From contig JAPLWP010000046.1 of the NCBI GenBank assembly GCA_026396535.1, positions 1-10,578 of the forward strand: a DNA stretch of 10,578 bases, written 5' to 3'. How positions within the stretch are numbered: the first letter of the stretch is position 1; each line of letters opens with the position of its first letter. The DNA comes from Candidatus Magasanikiibacteriota bacterium (GTDB lineage: Bacteria > Patescibacteriota > Patescibacteriia > Magasanikbacterales > GWA2-37-8). The notes under the pieces are model-generated. The model did no database searches, was not told the origin of the DNA, and was given only the letters and a program-made list of their open reading frames with translations. The translations under genes and the position numbers were made by a program. Shown here one piece after another: positions 1-7,200 of this stretch.

Positions 1-385
1 CTAGATTTTTTACTTGCCAATTAGAAACTTTAATTTTTGTTGGATTTAAATAATAAGTTTTATTATTTTTGTTTAAAAACAGAGTACTGCTAATCACACT
101 CATCTGCTCAGGCTGGCCAGCTATATCTTGAAACTGCAATACTGCAGCTGAATTGCCGACAGTCGGAGCCGTAATTACTTTAGCATTATTAATTTCTTGC
201 GTTACTACCTGAATAATTTGAGCACCCTGCTGTTCTATCATAGAGATAGTTTGATTTTTTACACGCGATTGAATTAACAAGGCGACAAGCGCCACAATCG
301 ATAACAAAATAGCACTAGCCACAAAAACATACAGAAGTAATTCCAGCAGAGTAAATCCTTGATTGTTATTTTGGATATTGCGCAT
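1..385 (-). CDS. Pseudopilin/prepilin-like protein, C-terminus cut by window edge
   Basis: This is a partial gene running off the left edge. Translation from the ATG at 383-385 gives 128 codons with no stop. The protein starts MRNIQNNNQG and then FTLLELLLYV, a class III prepilin signal: a short basic or polar leader, Gly before the cleavage site, Phe at +1 and Glu at +5, followed by a hydrophobic helix of about 20 residues. Prepilin peptidase should cut after the Gly, and the subunit should then join a pilus or pseudopilus anchored in the membrane. The rest, with a region rich in Gln, Asn and Val, resembles the variable globular head of PilW/GspJ-type minor pseudopilins, but the exact class cannot be set without the C-terminus. 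It starts 4 bases after the stop of the preceding pseudopilin gene, so it is probably in the same operon and translationally coupled. No clear Shine-Dalgarno is visible. Confidence 0.85.
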   Translation of the reverse strand, partial: MRNIQNNNQGFTLLELLLYVFVASAILLSIVALVALLIQSRVKNQTISMIEQQGAQIIQVVTQEINNAKVITAPTVGNSAAVLQFQDIAGQPEQMSVISSTLFLNKNNKTYYLNPTKIKVSNWQVKNL

Positions 386-389
386 AATT

Positions 390-848
390 TTATGGACAAA
401 ATTCAGTGCTAGTCCCGGTACTACTAGCAGTACGCCAATCAGTAAATAAGGTTGAAAAAGAAACATTTATACTGTTTGATCCAGCTTGTGTCCATTGCAC
501 TTTGGAGGTAACTTTTTTTATCTGAGAATTTATATCTACCACACTAATAGTACGTGTAAAAATATCCGTGACATCAGGTTGAGCTACCAAACCCCACTGA
601 CCGCTAGATGACAAACCAAAATTTCCGACGGTTAGGTTGGTAAAATTTTGATCACGAATACTGCGGGCCGCTTCTAGCCCTTCTTGGGCCAAAAAAATCG
701 CTCTGTCTCTTTGGCCAGCGCGAATAGTACTTTGCTGACCATAGGTTAAAATTCCTAAAAAAATCAAAGACAACAGTGCGAGAAGCCCGCTAGCCAATAC
801 TATCTCTACCAGAGAAAAACCTTGGTGATTTTTTATAATTTTTATCAT
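390..848 (-). CDS. Pseudopilin/prepilin-like protein (PilV/GspI-like)
   Basis: This 152-residue protein carries a type IV prepilin N-terminus: leader MIKIIKNHQG, then FSLVEIVLAS with Phe+1 and Glu+5, and a hydrophobic helix to about residue 34. Prepilin peptidase should cut after Gly10, and the mature subunit should sit in the inner membrane before assembly. After the helix comes a segment around residues 45-70 (QRDRAIFLAQEGLEAARSIR) typical of minor pseudopilins, then a beta-rich head ending near FTDWR. The final tail is Ser/Thr-rich and ends in FCP; the single Cys has no obvious partner. The start codon overlaps the stop of the upstream pseudopilin gene (ATGA at 845-848), a strong sign of translational coupling. 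It is probably a minor subunit priming fibre assembly or forming its tip. The I/V-type assignment is a guess from size and shape. Confidence 0.87.
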   Translation of the reverse strand: MIKIIKNHQGFSLVEIVLASGLLALLSLIFLGILTYGQQSTIRAGQRDRAIFLAQEGLEAARSIRDQNFTNLTVGNFGLSSSGQWGLVAQPDVTDIFTRTISVVDINSQIKKVTSKVQWTQAGSNSINVSFSTLFTDWRTASSTGTSTEFCP

Positions 849-1327
849 AGGCCCACAATACCAAGTTCATTGATAGATACATTTTTCTGCCGACCGTCCT
901 GATGAATTATCATTACGGTACCAGAAGCAGCCGTCCAACCAGAAAATTTATTAAATATAACTTCGTTTAATCCGGATAATTTTACAGTTGCTGATAATTT
1001 ATAATTTTCATCCAAATTTTGATCGCGCGAGGCAAAATTATTTCCTTTAAAAACCGTAATGGTGCTACTGACCATTTCCACTCCCCAATCCGAATCCCCA
1101 TCTACTGCCTGCGCATGTATTTGTCCACGACGCAAAATATCTGCCACCGTAGTCGCCGCAATCGCCACTTCATTTTCTGACTGCAAAGACAGATACATCG
1201 GAGCAGCAATACCGGCAAGCAAACTGATCAATGCTACTGATAATAATAATTCCAAAAGTGTAAAGCCATTTTTTTTCGAAAATGGCTTGGACACTAATAC
1301 AGATTTTTTCTGCAAAAAAGATTGCAT
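845..1327 (-). CDS. Pseudopilin, GspH/FimT-like
   Basis: This 160-residue prepilin-like protein has its cleavage motif at residues 21-26 (G, then FTLLE) and a hydrophobic helix to about residue 45 containing Ala-Gly-Ile-Ala-Ala-Pro. The segment near residues 55-75 (ATTVADILRRGQIHAQA) and the beta-rich remainder ending in a short INELGIVG motif fit the GspH/FimT family, whose members are minor subunits initiating pseudopilus or pilus assembly. The leader is rather long (21 residues) if the ATG at 1327 is used. A GTG at codon 12 (position 1294) would give a more usual 10-residue leader. I keep the ATG because it lies one base after the upstream stop, as expected for coupled translation. The gene follows the GspF-SH3 reading frame and overlaps the next pseudopilin gene by 4 bases. 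Confidence 0.87.
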   Translation of the reverse strand: MQSFLQKKSVLVSKPFSKKNGFTLLELLLSVALISLLAGIAAPMYLSLQSENEVAIAATTVADILRRGQIHAQAVDGDSDWGVEMVSSTITVFKGNNFASRDQNLDENYKLSATVKLSGLNEVIFNKFSGWTAASGTVMIIHQDGRQKNVSINELGIVGL

Positions 1328-1328
1328 A

Positions 1329-1874
1329 TTATGGACTAATAGTGGAAGCTGTTTTTACATATTGGGCACTTACCCACCCCAACTGATCCGGACCTAAAAT
1401 TATCTGATACCAGCCATCTTGACGATCAGTGTATTTAAATTGCTCCCCAGCTAGTGCTTTACGAATAAGCTCTGATTTAGAAGATGAAGCCATGCGAATA
1501 TTTACATAACCCAAAGAAGTAGAGGCAACTTCTAGCATACCAGGACCAAGTGATTGTGTAGTAGGCGGAAGCACTGGCAAAGCTGGACTAGAAGTATTGA
1601 TAAGTAAAGTGCTAGAAGGCGTGCTAGTGGCTGATCCTTTTGGTCCAATAATAATCACCGAACTAGTAGATAGTGTACTGCTAGTCATAATAGGCTCTAC
1701 AACTACCGGAACTGCCGAAGATTTAACAGGAGCAGATTGTGAAGACGCTGATGAATTTGAACCAGCATCATTTTTGCTACTAAGACCGCCTACTAAACTA
1801 TATATAGGTAAAATTACAGCCAATGCTACGGCCACTACCCCAAGCCAAACTACCACCAACAACAATGGCTCCAA
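1329..1874 (-). CDS. C-terminal part of GspF fused to a bacterial SH3 domain (downstream of in-frame stops)
   Basis: The coordinates start at the first usable codon, a TTG at 1872-1874. Clear GspF/PilC homology extends upstream in the same frame to 2009 (IPTPIQSLISAGEKSGAL, then the EPLLL helix), where it meets two TAA codons. No ATG, GTG or TTG lies between 2009 and 1875, so the TTG is probably an internal Leu rather than a true start. From the TTG: residues 2-29 form the third GspF transmembrane helix (EPLLLVVVWLGV to LPIYSLVGGL). Residues about 30-110 are a low-complexity Ser/Thr/Pro/Ala linker. Residues about 112-174 resemble an SH3b domain (VNIRMASSSKSELIRKALAGE, then DGWYQI and LGWVSAQYV). 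Known GspF topology puts the C-terminus outside the cytoplasmic membrane, so the SH3 domain would face the cell wall, where such domains often bind peptidoglycan. It ends one base before the next pseudopilin start. An independent secreted SH3 protein is a less likely reading. Confidence 0.7.
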   Translation of the reverse strand: MEPLLLVVVWLGVVAVALAVILPIYSLVGGLSSKNDAGSNSSASSQSAPVKSSAVPVVVEPIMTSSTLSTSSVIIIGPKGSATSTPSSTLLINTSSPALPVLPPTTQSLGPGMLEVASTSLGYVNIRMASSSKSELIRKALAGEQFKYTDRQDGWYQIILGPDQLGWVSAQYVKTASTISP

Positions 1875-2000
1875 AATTACACTAAGATTTTTGGTAGTTA
1901 ATTCAGTTTTAGCTTCAAAAGTTTCGCTGATATTTATAAAAATTCTGGAAAGCGCACCTGACTTCTCCCCTGCCGAAATTAAACTCTGAATCGGAGTCGG

Positions 2001-2027
2001 AATATATTTTTATATTTATTTATTACT
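2001..2027 (-). other. Double in-frame stop (TAA-ATA-TAA) inside the gspF reading frame
   Basis: On the minus strand the gspF frame reads Asn-Lys, TAA (2018-2016), ATA, TAA (2012-2010), then Lys-Tyr-Ile-Pro and normal GspF sequence in the same frame. The stretch is made only of A and T and contains three copies of AATA (2024-2013) and a run of five A (2011-2007). Removing one AATA unit and adding one A would give Ser-Asn-Lys-Tyr-Lys-Lys-Tyr-Ile-Pro and abolish both stops. Two slippage-type changes, biological or technical, are therefore enough to explain it. That repair is inference; the stops and the shared frame are read directly. Confidence 0.85.
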
Positions 2028-2894
2028 TTTAAAACTTTCTTCAAAAGATTTTCCTTCTTCTACTTGATCATGTAAATAGCCATAAATTTTCCCGTAAGAT
2101 CTCAAAGTACCAGAATCTTTGAGTGAGGACAGTGCTTGCAATACTGGCAAACCGGAATTGAGTAATGTGCCCATGATATATCCAAATCTAGCCAACTCCG
2201 CTTCGCGAATTAAATTTTTAATACCTGGGATTAAAAATAATAACCATTGGCCGATAAATTTTGTTTTGGAAAAAACAAATAAAAAATATAAAATTAAAAA
2301 CAACCCAACCAAAAATGAAGGTACTACTATCGCGCCATATTTAGCCAAAAAGGCACCGAAGCTCATTAACACTCTGGTAACTAAGGGAAGCTTCAAATTT
2401 AACTGACCAAATACACTAGCCAAACGCGGCAAAATAAACCAGGCAATACCAATACCCACTACCATTGCAATCGCCATCACAAATACCGGATACATCATGG
2501 CCGCACGAATTTTGGATTGGAACGATCTGGTCTTAGACTGTTGGGTCACCACCACACCCAAACTCTCGTGCAATCTACCGCTGTCTTCGCCAATTTTTAT
2601 TAAAGCAATAATATGGGGTGGTAGAATCCCAGTTTTACCTAAAGCATTTGATAGACTAAAACCAGAGCTAATATCCTCTACCAGACCATCTATAATATTG
2701 AGAAGTTTGGTCGATTTTACTTCGGATTTAATAGCTTCAAGCGATTCAATAATATCCATACCCGAAGCTAAAAGCATCGCCAAATTTTCAATAAAATATT
2801 CTTTTTCTTCATTAAAACCAAAACTAAAAGCTAGAATAGATGGCTTTTTAGCTTTTGGATCTTTTTGGTTATCTAAATTTTTATCCGAGCTCAT
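2016..2894 (-). CDS. gspF: GspF/PilC-family inner-membrane platform protein, N-terminal part
   Basis: This is the platform protein of type IV pili and type II secretion systems, which sits in the cytoplasmic membrane and couples the assembly ATPase to pilin insertion. The 292-residue open frame holds the first GspF domain (about residues 30-155, with LAMLLASGM and the IKIGEDSGRL motif at 99-108). Two membrane helices follow (about 131-158 and 188-208). The second GspF domain starts near residue 232 (AELARFGYIMGTLLNSGLPVL) but stops after SFEESFKSNK, before its own GE-SG motif and last helix. The missing part is encoded in the same frame beyond two TAA codons. Full-length relatives are about 400 residues, so this fragment alone lacks the third transmembrane helix. 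A polar, Lys-rich extension of about 20 residues precedes domain one. The ATG lies 12 bases after gspE with no clear Shine-Dalgarno. Without readthrough or a sequence error, the platform is likely incomplete. Confidence 0.9.
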   Translation of the reverse strand: MSSDKNLDNQKDPKAKKPSILAFSFGFNEEKEYFIENLAMLLASGMDIIESLEAIKSEVKSTKLLNIIDGLVEDISSGFSLSNALGKTGILPPHIIALIKIGEDSGRLHESLGVVVTQQSKTRSFQSKIRAAMMYPVFVMAIAMVVGIGIAWFILPRLASVFGQLNLKLPLVTRVLMSFGAFLAKYGAIVVPSFLVGLFLILYFLFVFSKTKFIGQWLLFLIPGIKNLIREAELARFGYIMGTLLNSGLPVLQALSSLKDSGTLRSYGKIYGYLHDQVEEGKSFEESFKSNK

Positions 2895-2906
2895 GGGTAA
2901 AAAATT

Positions 2907-4232
2907 TTAAAATTTTGGTCCATCTTCAAATAATGTGACTGATCCTTGGGCGCGAGCAATTTTCCAAATTTGAGCAGTCGACGGATTTTTCAAAATTAAT
3001 TCTTCTAACTCCGGAGTGACTTCAATAAATTCATAGATAGCGGTGCGGCCTTTAAAGCCTGTGTGTCCGCAACTTTCACAACCCTTACCCTGATACAGTA
3101 CAATATGTTTACCGGTAAAATATTTAGAAGCGTCTTCAGAAATATTTTTCTTGATTTCTTCTTTGGAAGAATTCACACTATAGCGACATTTATCACAAAT
3201 TTTACGCACCAAACGCTGAGCAATAAGCACTTCAAGAGTGGAGGCCAATAAAAATGGTTCAATACCCATATCCAGCAAACGTGGCACAGCGGTCGCGGCA
3301 TCATTGGCATGAAAGGTAGACAATAATAAGTGGCCGGTCAAAGCAGCGTTCACAGCTGTCTCAGCGGTTTCTTTATCACGAATTTCACCTACCAAAATAA
3401 TATCCGGATCTTGGCGTACAATTGAGCGCAGACCTTTGGCAAAGGTGAGATTGGTCTGAGCATTTACCTGAATTTGGTTAATGCCAGGCATTTTATATTC
3501 TACCGGATCTTCGATAGTAGTAATATTTACATCCGGACTATTTAATAGTTTTAAAAGCGCATATAGAGAAGTGGTCTTACCAGAGCCGGTAGGACCGGTG
3601 ACCAAAATCATACCAAATGGTTTGTTGGAAGCAGTCAATAATAATTTTTGATCATGTTCAGACAAACCCAAATCCGCAAAAGAAAAACTACGAACATATT
3701 GCGACAATAAACGAATAACCACTTTTTCACCGTTTAAAGTAGGCAAAATGGAAATACGCATATCGAGCGATTTATCGCCTTTTACCTGACGGATCGCACC
3801 GTCTTGAGCGGAAAAATGTTCATCAATTGGCAACATCGCCTGCACTTTGATACGGTTCAAAATATTTCCATAATATTCTTTTGGTATACGACCCGCTTCT
3901 TGCATCACACCATCAATACGAAAACGAACAATCACTTCTTTGTCCTGGGGCTCGATATGAATATCAGAAGCGCGGTAAGCCGAAGCGTCATCTACAATCT
4001 GTTCAATAATTTCAGGCGCAATACGTTTTTGCTGTTTAATAATATCACTATTATCAGATTCAGCTATAGCTTGGCCAAGCAAGTCTTTATTGATGATTTC
4101 TTGAGATAATAAATAATCCAAAAATTTACCTTCCTCCCCTTTGGTGGCGGCTTCCGCTTTTTTCACATCATCATCCGTAATATAATTTCCTTGCAACAAA
4201 ACCTCTTTTATTTTTTTGTCTTCTATTTTCAT
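2907..4232 (-). CDS. gspE: Type IV pilus/type II secretion assembly ATPase (GspE/PilB family)
   Basis: This hexameric cytoplasmic ATPase powers pilin or pseudopilin insertion through the GspF platform. All core motifs are present: RASDIHIEP at residues 87-95, Walker A GPTGSGKT at 213-220, the Asp box TTIEDPVEY at 238-246, Walker B region DPDIILVGEIRD at 275-286 with catalytic Glu283, and the His box TGHLLLSTFHAND at 299-311. The zinc-binding cysteines are C346/C349 and C385/C388. At 441 residues it is short. The N-terminus (about 1-60) resembles only the first, helical half of the usual MshEN/GspE_N domain. The C-terminus ends at LFEDGPKF, roughly 15-20 residues before most relatives. It is probably PilB/GspE rather than PilT, because it has the zinc motif and a GspF partner next to it. 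It starts 6 bases after the response regulator stop, clearly within one operon. Confidence 0.95.
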   Translation of the reverse strand: MKIEDKKIKEVLLQGNYITDDDVKKAEAATKGEEGKFLDYLLSQEIINKDLLGQAIAESDNSDIIKQQKRIAPEIIEQIVDDASAYRASDIHIEPQDKEVIVRFRIDGVMQEAGRIPKEYYGNILNRIKVQAMLPIDEHFSAQDGAIRQVKGDKSLDMRISILPTLNGEKVVIRLLSQYVRSFSFADLGLSEHDQKLLLTASNKPFGMILVTGPTGSGKTTSLYALLKLLNSPDVNITTIEDPVEYKMPGINQIQVNAQTNLTFAKGLRSIVRQDPDIILVGEIRDKETAETAVNAALTGHLLLSTFHANDAATAVPRLLDMGIEPFLLASTLEVLIAQRLVRKICDKCRYSVNSSKEEIKKNISEDASKYFTGKHIVLYQGKGCESCGHTGFKGRTAIYEFIEVTPELEELILKNPSTAQIWKIARAQGSVTLFEDGPKF

Positions 4233-4238
4233 AATGAC

Positions 4239-4622
4239 TTAATCGGCTATTAAAGTAGCAACGACATAATCCACGATTTTATTGATAGAGGTATCGGATT
4301 TTACAAAATACCATTTGGCTCCAAGTGACTTGGCTTTTTGAGCATCGTCATCTTGACCCAAATTCGAAGCGATAATTACCGGCGTATTGTCTTTTTTTTC
4401 TTTGAGAGATTTTAGAACTTCAAAACCATCCATCTTTGGCATCATGAGATCAAGTAAAATCAGATCAAATTTTTCTTTTTTAATTGCTTCCCAAGCGGCC
4501 AAGCCATCATTTACTACTTTGGTCTCAAATCCACTATGATTTAATTTGAGTTCCAAAGCTCTTGCCATCGGCTTCTCATCTTCAGCAATTAAAATTTTCT
4601 TTAATTTCTTTTCGCCAGCCAT
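4239..4622 (-). CDS. Single-domain response regulator (CheY-like receiver)
   Basis: This 127-residue protein consists of one receiver domain and no output domain. The acidic pocket is Glu14/Asp15 (ILIAEDE), the phospho-acceptor is Asp58 (LILLDLMMPKMDG), the switch Ser is Ser86 (VIIASNLG) and the conserved Lys is Lys108 (YFVKSD). All residues needed for phosphorylation and switching are intact, so it should signal by protein-protein contact. It is the first gene after a promoter and lies 6 bases before the assembly ATPase, so a role in gating pilus or pseudopilus assembly is the simplest inference. Its partner kinase is not in this window. The ATG at 4622 is the first one downstream of the promoter; no strong Shine-Dalgarno is visible. 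Confidence 0.93.
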   Translation of the reverse strand: MAGEKKLKKILIAEDEKPMARALELKLNHSGFETKVVNDGLAAWEAIKKEKFDLILLDLMMPKMDGFEVLKSLKEKKDNTPVIIASNLGQDDDAQKAKSLGAKWYFVKSDTSINKIVDYVVATLIAD

Positions 4623-4641
4623 AATAATTTTGATTAGTTAT

Positions 4642-4670
4642 ATTATAGCATAATTTAAACTTTTCCACAA
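4642..4670 (-). promoter_or_regulatory. Promoter of the response regulator-gspEF-pseudopilin operon
   Basis: On the minus strand there is an extended -10 element, TGCTATAAT, with the hexamer at 4647-4642. A weak -35 (TTGTGG at 4670-4665) lies exactly 17 bases upstream. It is about 20 bases before the response regulator ATG and directly follows the leuS terminator. A consensus sigma-70-type reading is likely; the -35 matches only at its TTG. Confidence 0.7.
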
Positions 4671-4674
4671 AATA

Positions 4675-4711
4675 GAACAAACAAAAATCCCCTGAATTAT
4701 TCAGAGGATTT
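4675..4711 (-). terminator. Rho-independent terminator of leuS
   Basis: Read on the minus strand, AAATCCTCTGAA (4711-4700) pairs with TTCAGGGGATTT (4696-4685) to give a 12-bp stem with one U-G wobble and a 3-base loop. A U-rich tail (TTTTGTTTGTTC) follows. It begins 18 bases after the leuS stop and separates leuS from the next operon. Confidence 0.85.
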
Positions 4712-4728
4712 TAGATTTCACTAAATTT

Positions 4729-7143
4729 TTACAACACGATGCTTATTAGTTTGCCTTTGACGTAAATTACTTTCTTTGGCTGCGCGCCTTCGAGCCATTT
4801 TTGAATTTTTTCACTAGAAAGAGCCATCTTTTTGGCTTCTTCTTCGTTGATATCAGCTGAGACTACCAAAGTATCGCGCAATTTACCATTCACCTGCACT
4901 GCCAAAGTAATTTCTTCATCTTTGGCCAGCTCGGCATCGTATTTTGGCCAAGCGGATTCAAAGATACTTTCACTGTTACCCAATTCATTCCACAATTCTT
5001 CAGTCATATGTGGTGCAAATGGAGATAGTAGTTTGAGCAGTACACTAAAATCTTCTTTACTGATTGCCTCTACCTTACCCATTTCATTGGAAAGCTGCAT
5101 CATAGAAGAAATAGCGGTATTGAAACGCATAGCTTCAATATCTTCTGAAACTTTTTTAATAGTTTGATGAAGTTGAGCGGTTAATTTTTTGTCCATGGCA
5201 GCTGTTTCAGAAATTTTTTCATTTAGCGCCCACACTCTTTCCAAAAATCTACGTACACCAACCACACCTTTGGTACTCCAAGCACAAGGCTGGTCAAACG
5301 GACCCATAAACATTTCATATAGACGCATCGCATCCGCACCGTATTCTTCTACGACTTCGTCTGGATTTATCACATTGTTCCAGCGCTTACTCATCTTGCG
5401 ACCATCTTCAGCCAAAATCAGACCAACGTTTTGCAAACGAGTAAACGGCTCTTCATTGGCCACCGCGCCAATATCAAATAAAAATTTGTGCCAGAAACGA
5501 GCATAGATCAAATGGCGGGTAGCATGTTCAGCACCACCAACATAGAGATCAATCGGATTCCAATAATTTATTTTATTTTTATCCCAATCATAATTTCCCT
5601 CCGCGTCTTTTGGCATAGTGTAGGCCAAATAATACCAACAACTGCCGGCCCATTGTGGCATAGTATTGGTTTCACGTTTGGCTGGACCGCCACATTGCGG
5701 ACAGGCAGTATTTACCCAATCCGTAATCGTAGCTAGAGGTGATTCCCCAGTACCACTTGGTTCATAATTTTTTACTTTCGGCAATTCTAGCGGCAGCTGA
5801 TCTTCCGGCACCGCTACCCACCCATCTTTTTCACAATGGATCAAAGGCATCGGCTCGCCCCAGTAGCGCTGACGAGAAAATACCCAGTCGCGTAATTTAT
5901 ATTGTACTTTTTTTTCACCCAACCCTTTAGCTTCCAAATATTCAATCATTTTTATTTTTGCCTCTTTGGTTGGCAAGTTGTTTAGAAAATCACTATTCAC
6001 AGCACTTCCTTCACTAGTAAACGGTTTTTCATTCACATCATTATCACACGATACTACAGCCAAAATTGGTAAATTGTATTTTTTGGCAAATTCCCAATCA
6101 CGCTCATCGTGCCCCGGCACAGCCATAATAGCGCCGGTACCATATCCATACAAAACATAGTCCGCCACAAACACTGGCAATTCAGATCCGTTCAGTGGAT
6201 TAATAGCTTTTACACTTTTCAATTCCACGCCATTTTTTTCTTTTTGTAATTCAGTACGCTCTAGATCACTTTTACTTTTCGCTTGATCCAAATAATCTTG
6301 CACTTCTTTTTGGTTAGAAATTTTTTCCAAATTCTGTGCAACCAATGGATGCTCCGGAGCTACTACCATATAGGTAGCACCAAATAGCGTATCTGGACGA
6401 GTAGTAAAGATTTTTAAAATTTCTTCACTGTCTTTTATTTTAAAATCTACCAAAGCACCTTCACTTCGGCCAATCCAATCACTCTGCATTTTTTTAATAT
6501 GTTCCGGCCAGAGCGGCAATTTATCCAAACCATCCAATAATTTTTCAGCGTAATCGGTAATTTTCAAAACCCACTGACGCATTGGCTTGCGCTCAATTTC
6601 ACTACCGCAGCGTTCACAGCGACCATTGTCCAAATCTTCATTAGCCAATCCAGTCTGACAACTAGGACACCAGTTGATTGGCGCAAAAGATTCATAGGCC
6701 AAACCTTTTTTAAATAACTGCAAAAAAATCCACTGTGTCCATTTATAATATTTTGGATCAGTAGTATTCACTTCCCTATCCCAATCATAAGTGAAACCCA
6801 ACAATCCTAATTGCTTTTTAAAAGTCGCTACATTTTCCGCGGTGGCTTGCGCTGGATGAACTTTATTTTTTATCGCATAATTTTCAGCCGGCAAACCAAA
6901 AGCATCCCAACCCATTGGATGGAGCACATTGTAACCCTGCATCATTTTCATGCGACCTACAATATCGGTGGCGATATAGCCTTTTGGATGACCAACATGC
7001 AGGCCAGCACCGGACGGATACGGAAACATATCCAAAACATAATACTTTGGCTTTCCGGATTCTTCTTTGGTTTTATAAATTCCGGTCTTTTCCCAGGTTT
7101 TCTTCCATTTCTTCTCTACCTCTTTATGGTTGTATTGCTTCAT
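4729..7143 (-). CDS. leuS: Leucyl-tRNA synthetase
   Basis: This class Ia enzyme charges tRNA-Leu with leucine in the cytoplasm. At 804 residues it has the full set of landmarks: HIGH-type motif HVGH at 49-52, zinc cysteines C159/C162/C176/C179, the editing (CP1) domain with TTRPDTLFG at 247-255 and GTGAIMAVPGHDERD at 335-349 (Asp346 being the conserved editing Asp), and a second Cys pair at C481/C484. The AGSCWYY and DLYVGGAEHA core elements are present, as is the KMSKS-type loop, here KMSKR at 583-587. The leucine-specific insertion before the KMSKS loop, present in the E. coli enzyme, is absent; the size and layout match the Bacillus type. The anticodon-binding and C-terminal domains end in KVIYVKGKLISIVL. 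It appears to be transcribed alone, with its own terminator. No Shine-Dalgarno is seen before the ATG. Confidence 0.98.
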   Translation of the reverse strand: MKQYNHKEVEKKWKKTWEKTGIYKTKEESGKPKYYVLDMFPYPSGAGLHVGHPKGYIATDIVGRMKMMQGYNVLHPMGWDAFGLPAENYAIKNKVHPAQATAENVATFKKQLGLLGFTYDWDREVNTTDPKYYKWTQWIFLQLFKKGLAYESFAPINWCPSCQTGLANEDLDNGRCERCGSEIERKPMRQWVLKITDYAEKLLDGLDKLPLWPEHIKKMQSDWIGRSEGALVDFKIKDSEEILKIFTTRPDTLFGATYMVVAPEHPLVAQNLEKISNQKEVQDYLDQAKSKSDLERTELQKEKNGVELKSVKAINPLNGSELPVFVADYVLYGYGTGAIMAVPGHDERDWEFAKKYNLPILAVVSCDNDVNEKPFTSEGSAVNSDFLNNLPTKEAKIKMIEYLEAKGLGEKKVQYKLRDWVFSRQRYWGEPMPLIHCEKDGWVAVPEDQLPLELPKVKNYEPSGTGESPLATITDWVNTACPQCGGPAKRETNTMPQWAGSCWYYLAYTMPKDAEGNYDWDKNKINYWNPIDLYVGGAEHATRHLIYARFWHKFLFDIGAVANEEPFTRLQNVGLILAEDGRKMSKRWNNVINPDEVVEEYGADAMRLYEMFMGPFDQPCAWSTKGVVGVRRFLERVWALNEKISETAAMDKKLTAQLHQTIKKVSEDIEAMRFNTAISSMMQLSNEMGKVEAISKEDFSVLLKLLSPFAPHMTEELWNELGNSESIFESAWPKYDAELAKDEEITLAVQVNGKLRDTLVVSADINEEEAKKMALSSEKIQKWLEGAQPKKVIYVKGKLISIVL

Positions 7144-7165
7144 AATAATTCAAAAATATATAGGT

Positions 7166-7194
7166 AATCTACAGGAAAAACAGAAATAAATCAA
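7166..7194 (-). promoter_or_regulatory. Possible weak promoter of leuS
   Basis: TTGATT (7194-7189) and TAGATT (7171-7166) are separated by 17 bases on the minus strand, each matching 4 of 6 consensus bases. They lie just upstream of leuS and after the terminator of the 77-residue gene, where a promoter would be needed. In such AT-rich sequence a chance match is quite possible. Confidence 0.35.
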
Positions 7195-7200
7195 TTATTA

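Noticed and set aside
845..848. TGA recoded as glycine, as in some relatives
   Set aside because: TGA ends the GspH-like gene and the 77-residue gene at sensible places, and no in-frame TGA is needed inside any conserved protein here.
1059..1397. Plus-strand open frames across the pseudopilin, gspF, gspE, leuS and gdhA genes
   Set aside because: All lie opposite well-supported minus-strand genes, have no recognisable domains, promoters or ribosome sites, and look like antisense shadows.
4729..7143. KMSKR instead of KMSKS, and missing leucine-specific insertion, in LeuRS
   Set aside because: Both are within normal variation: the layout and length match the Bacillus-type enzyme, and the key Lys residues of the loop are kept.
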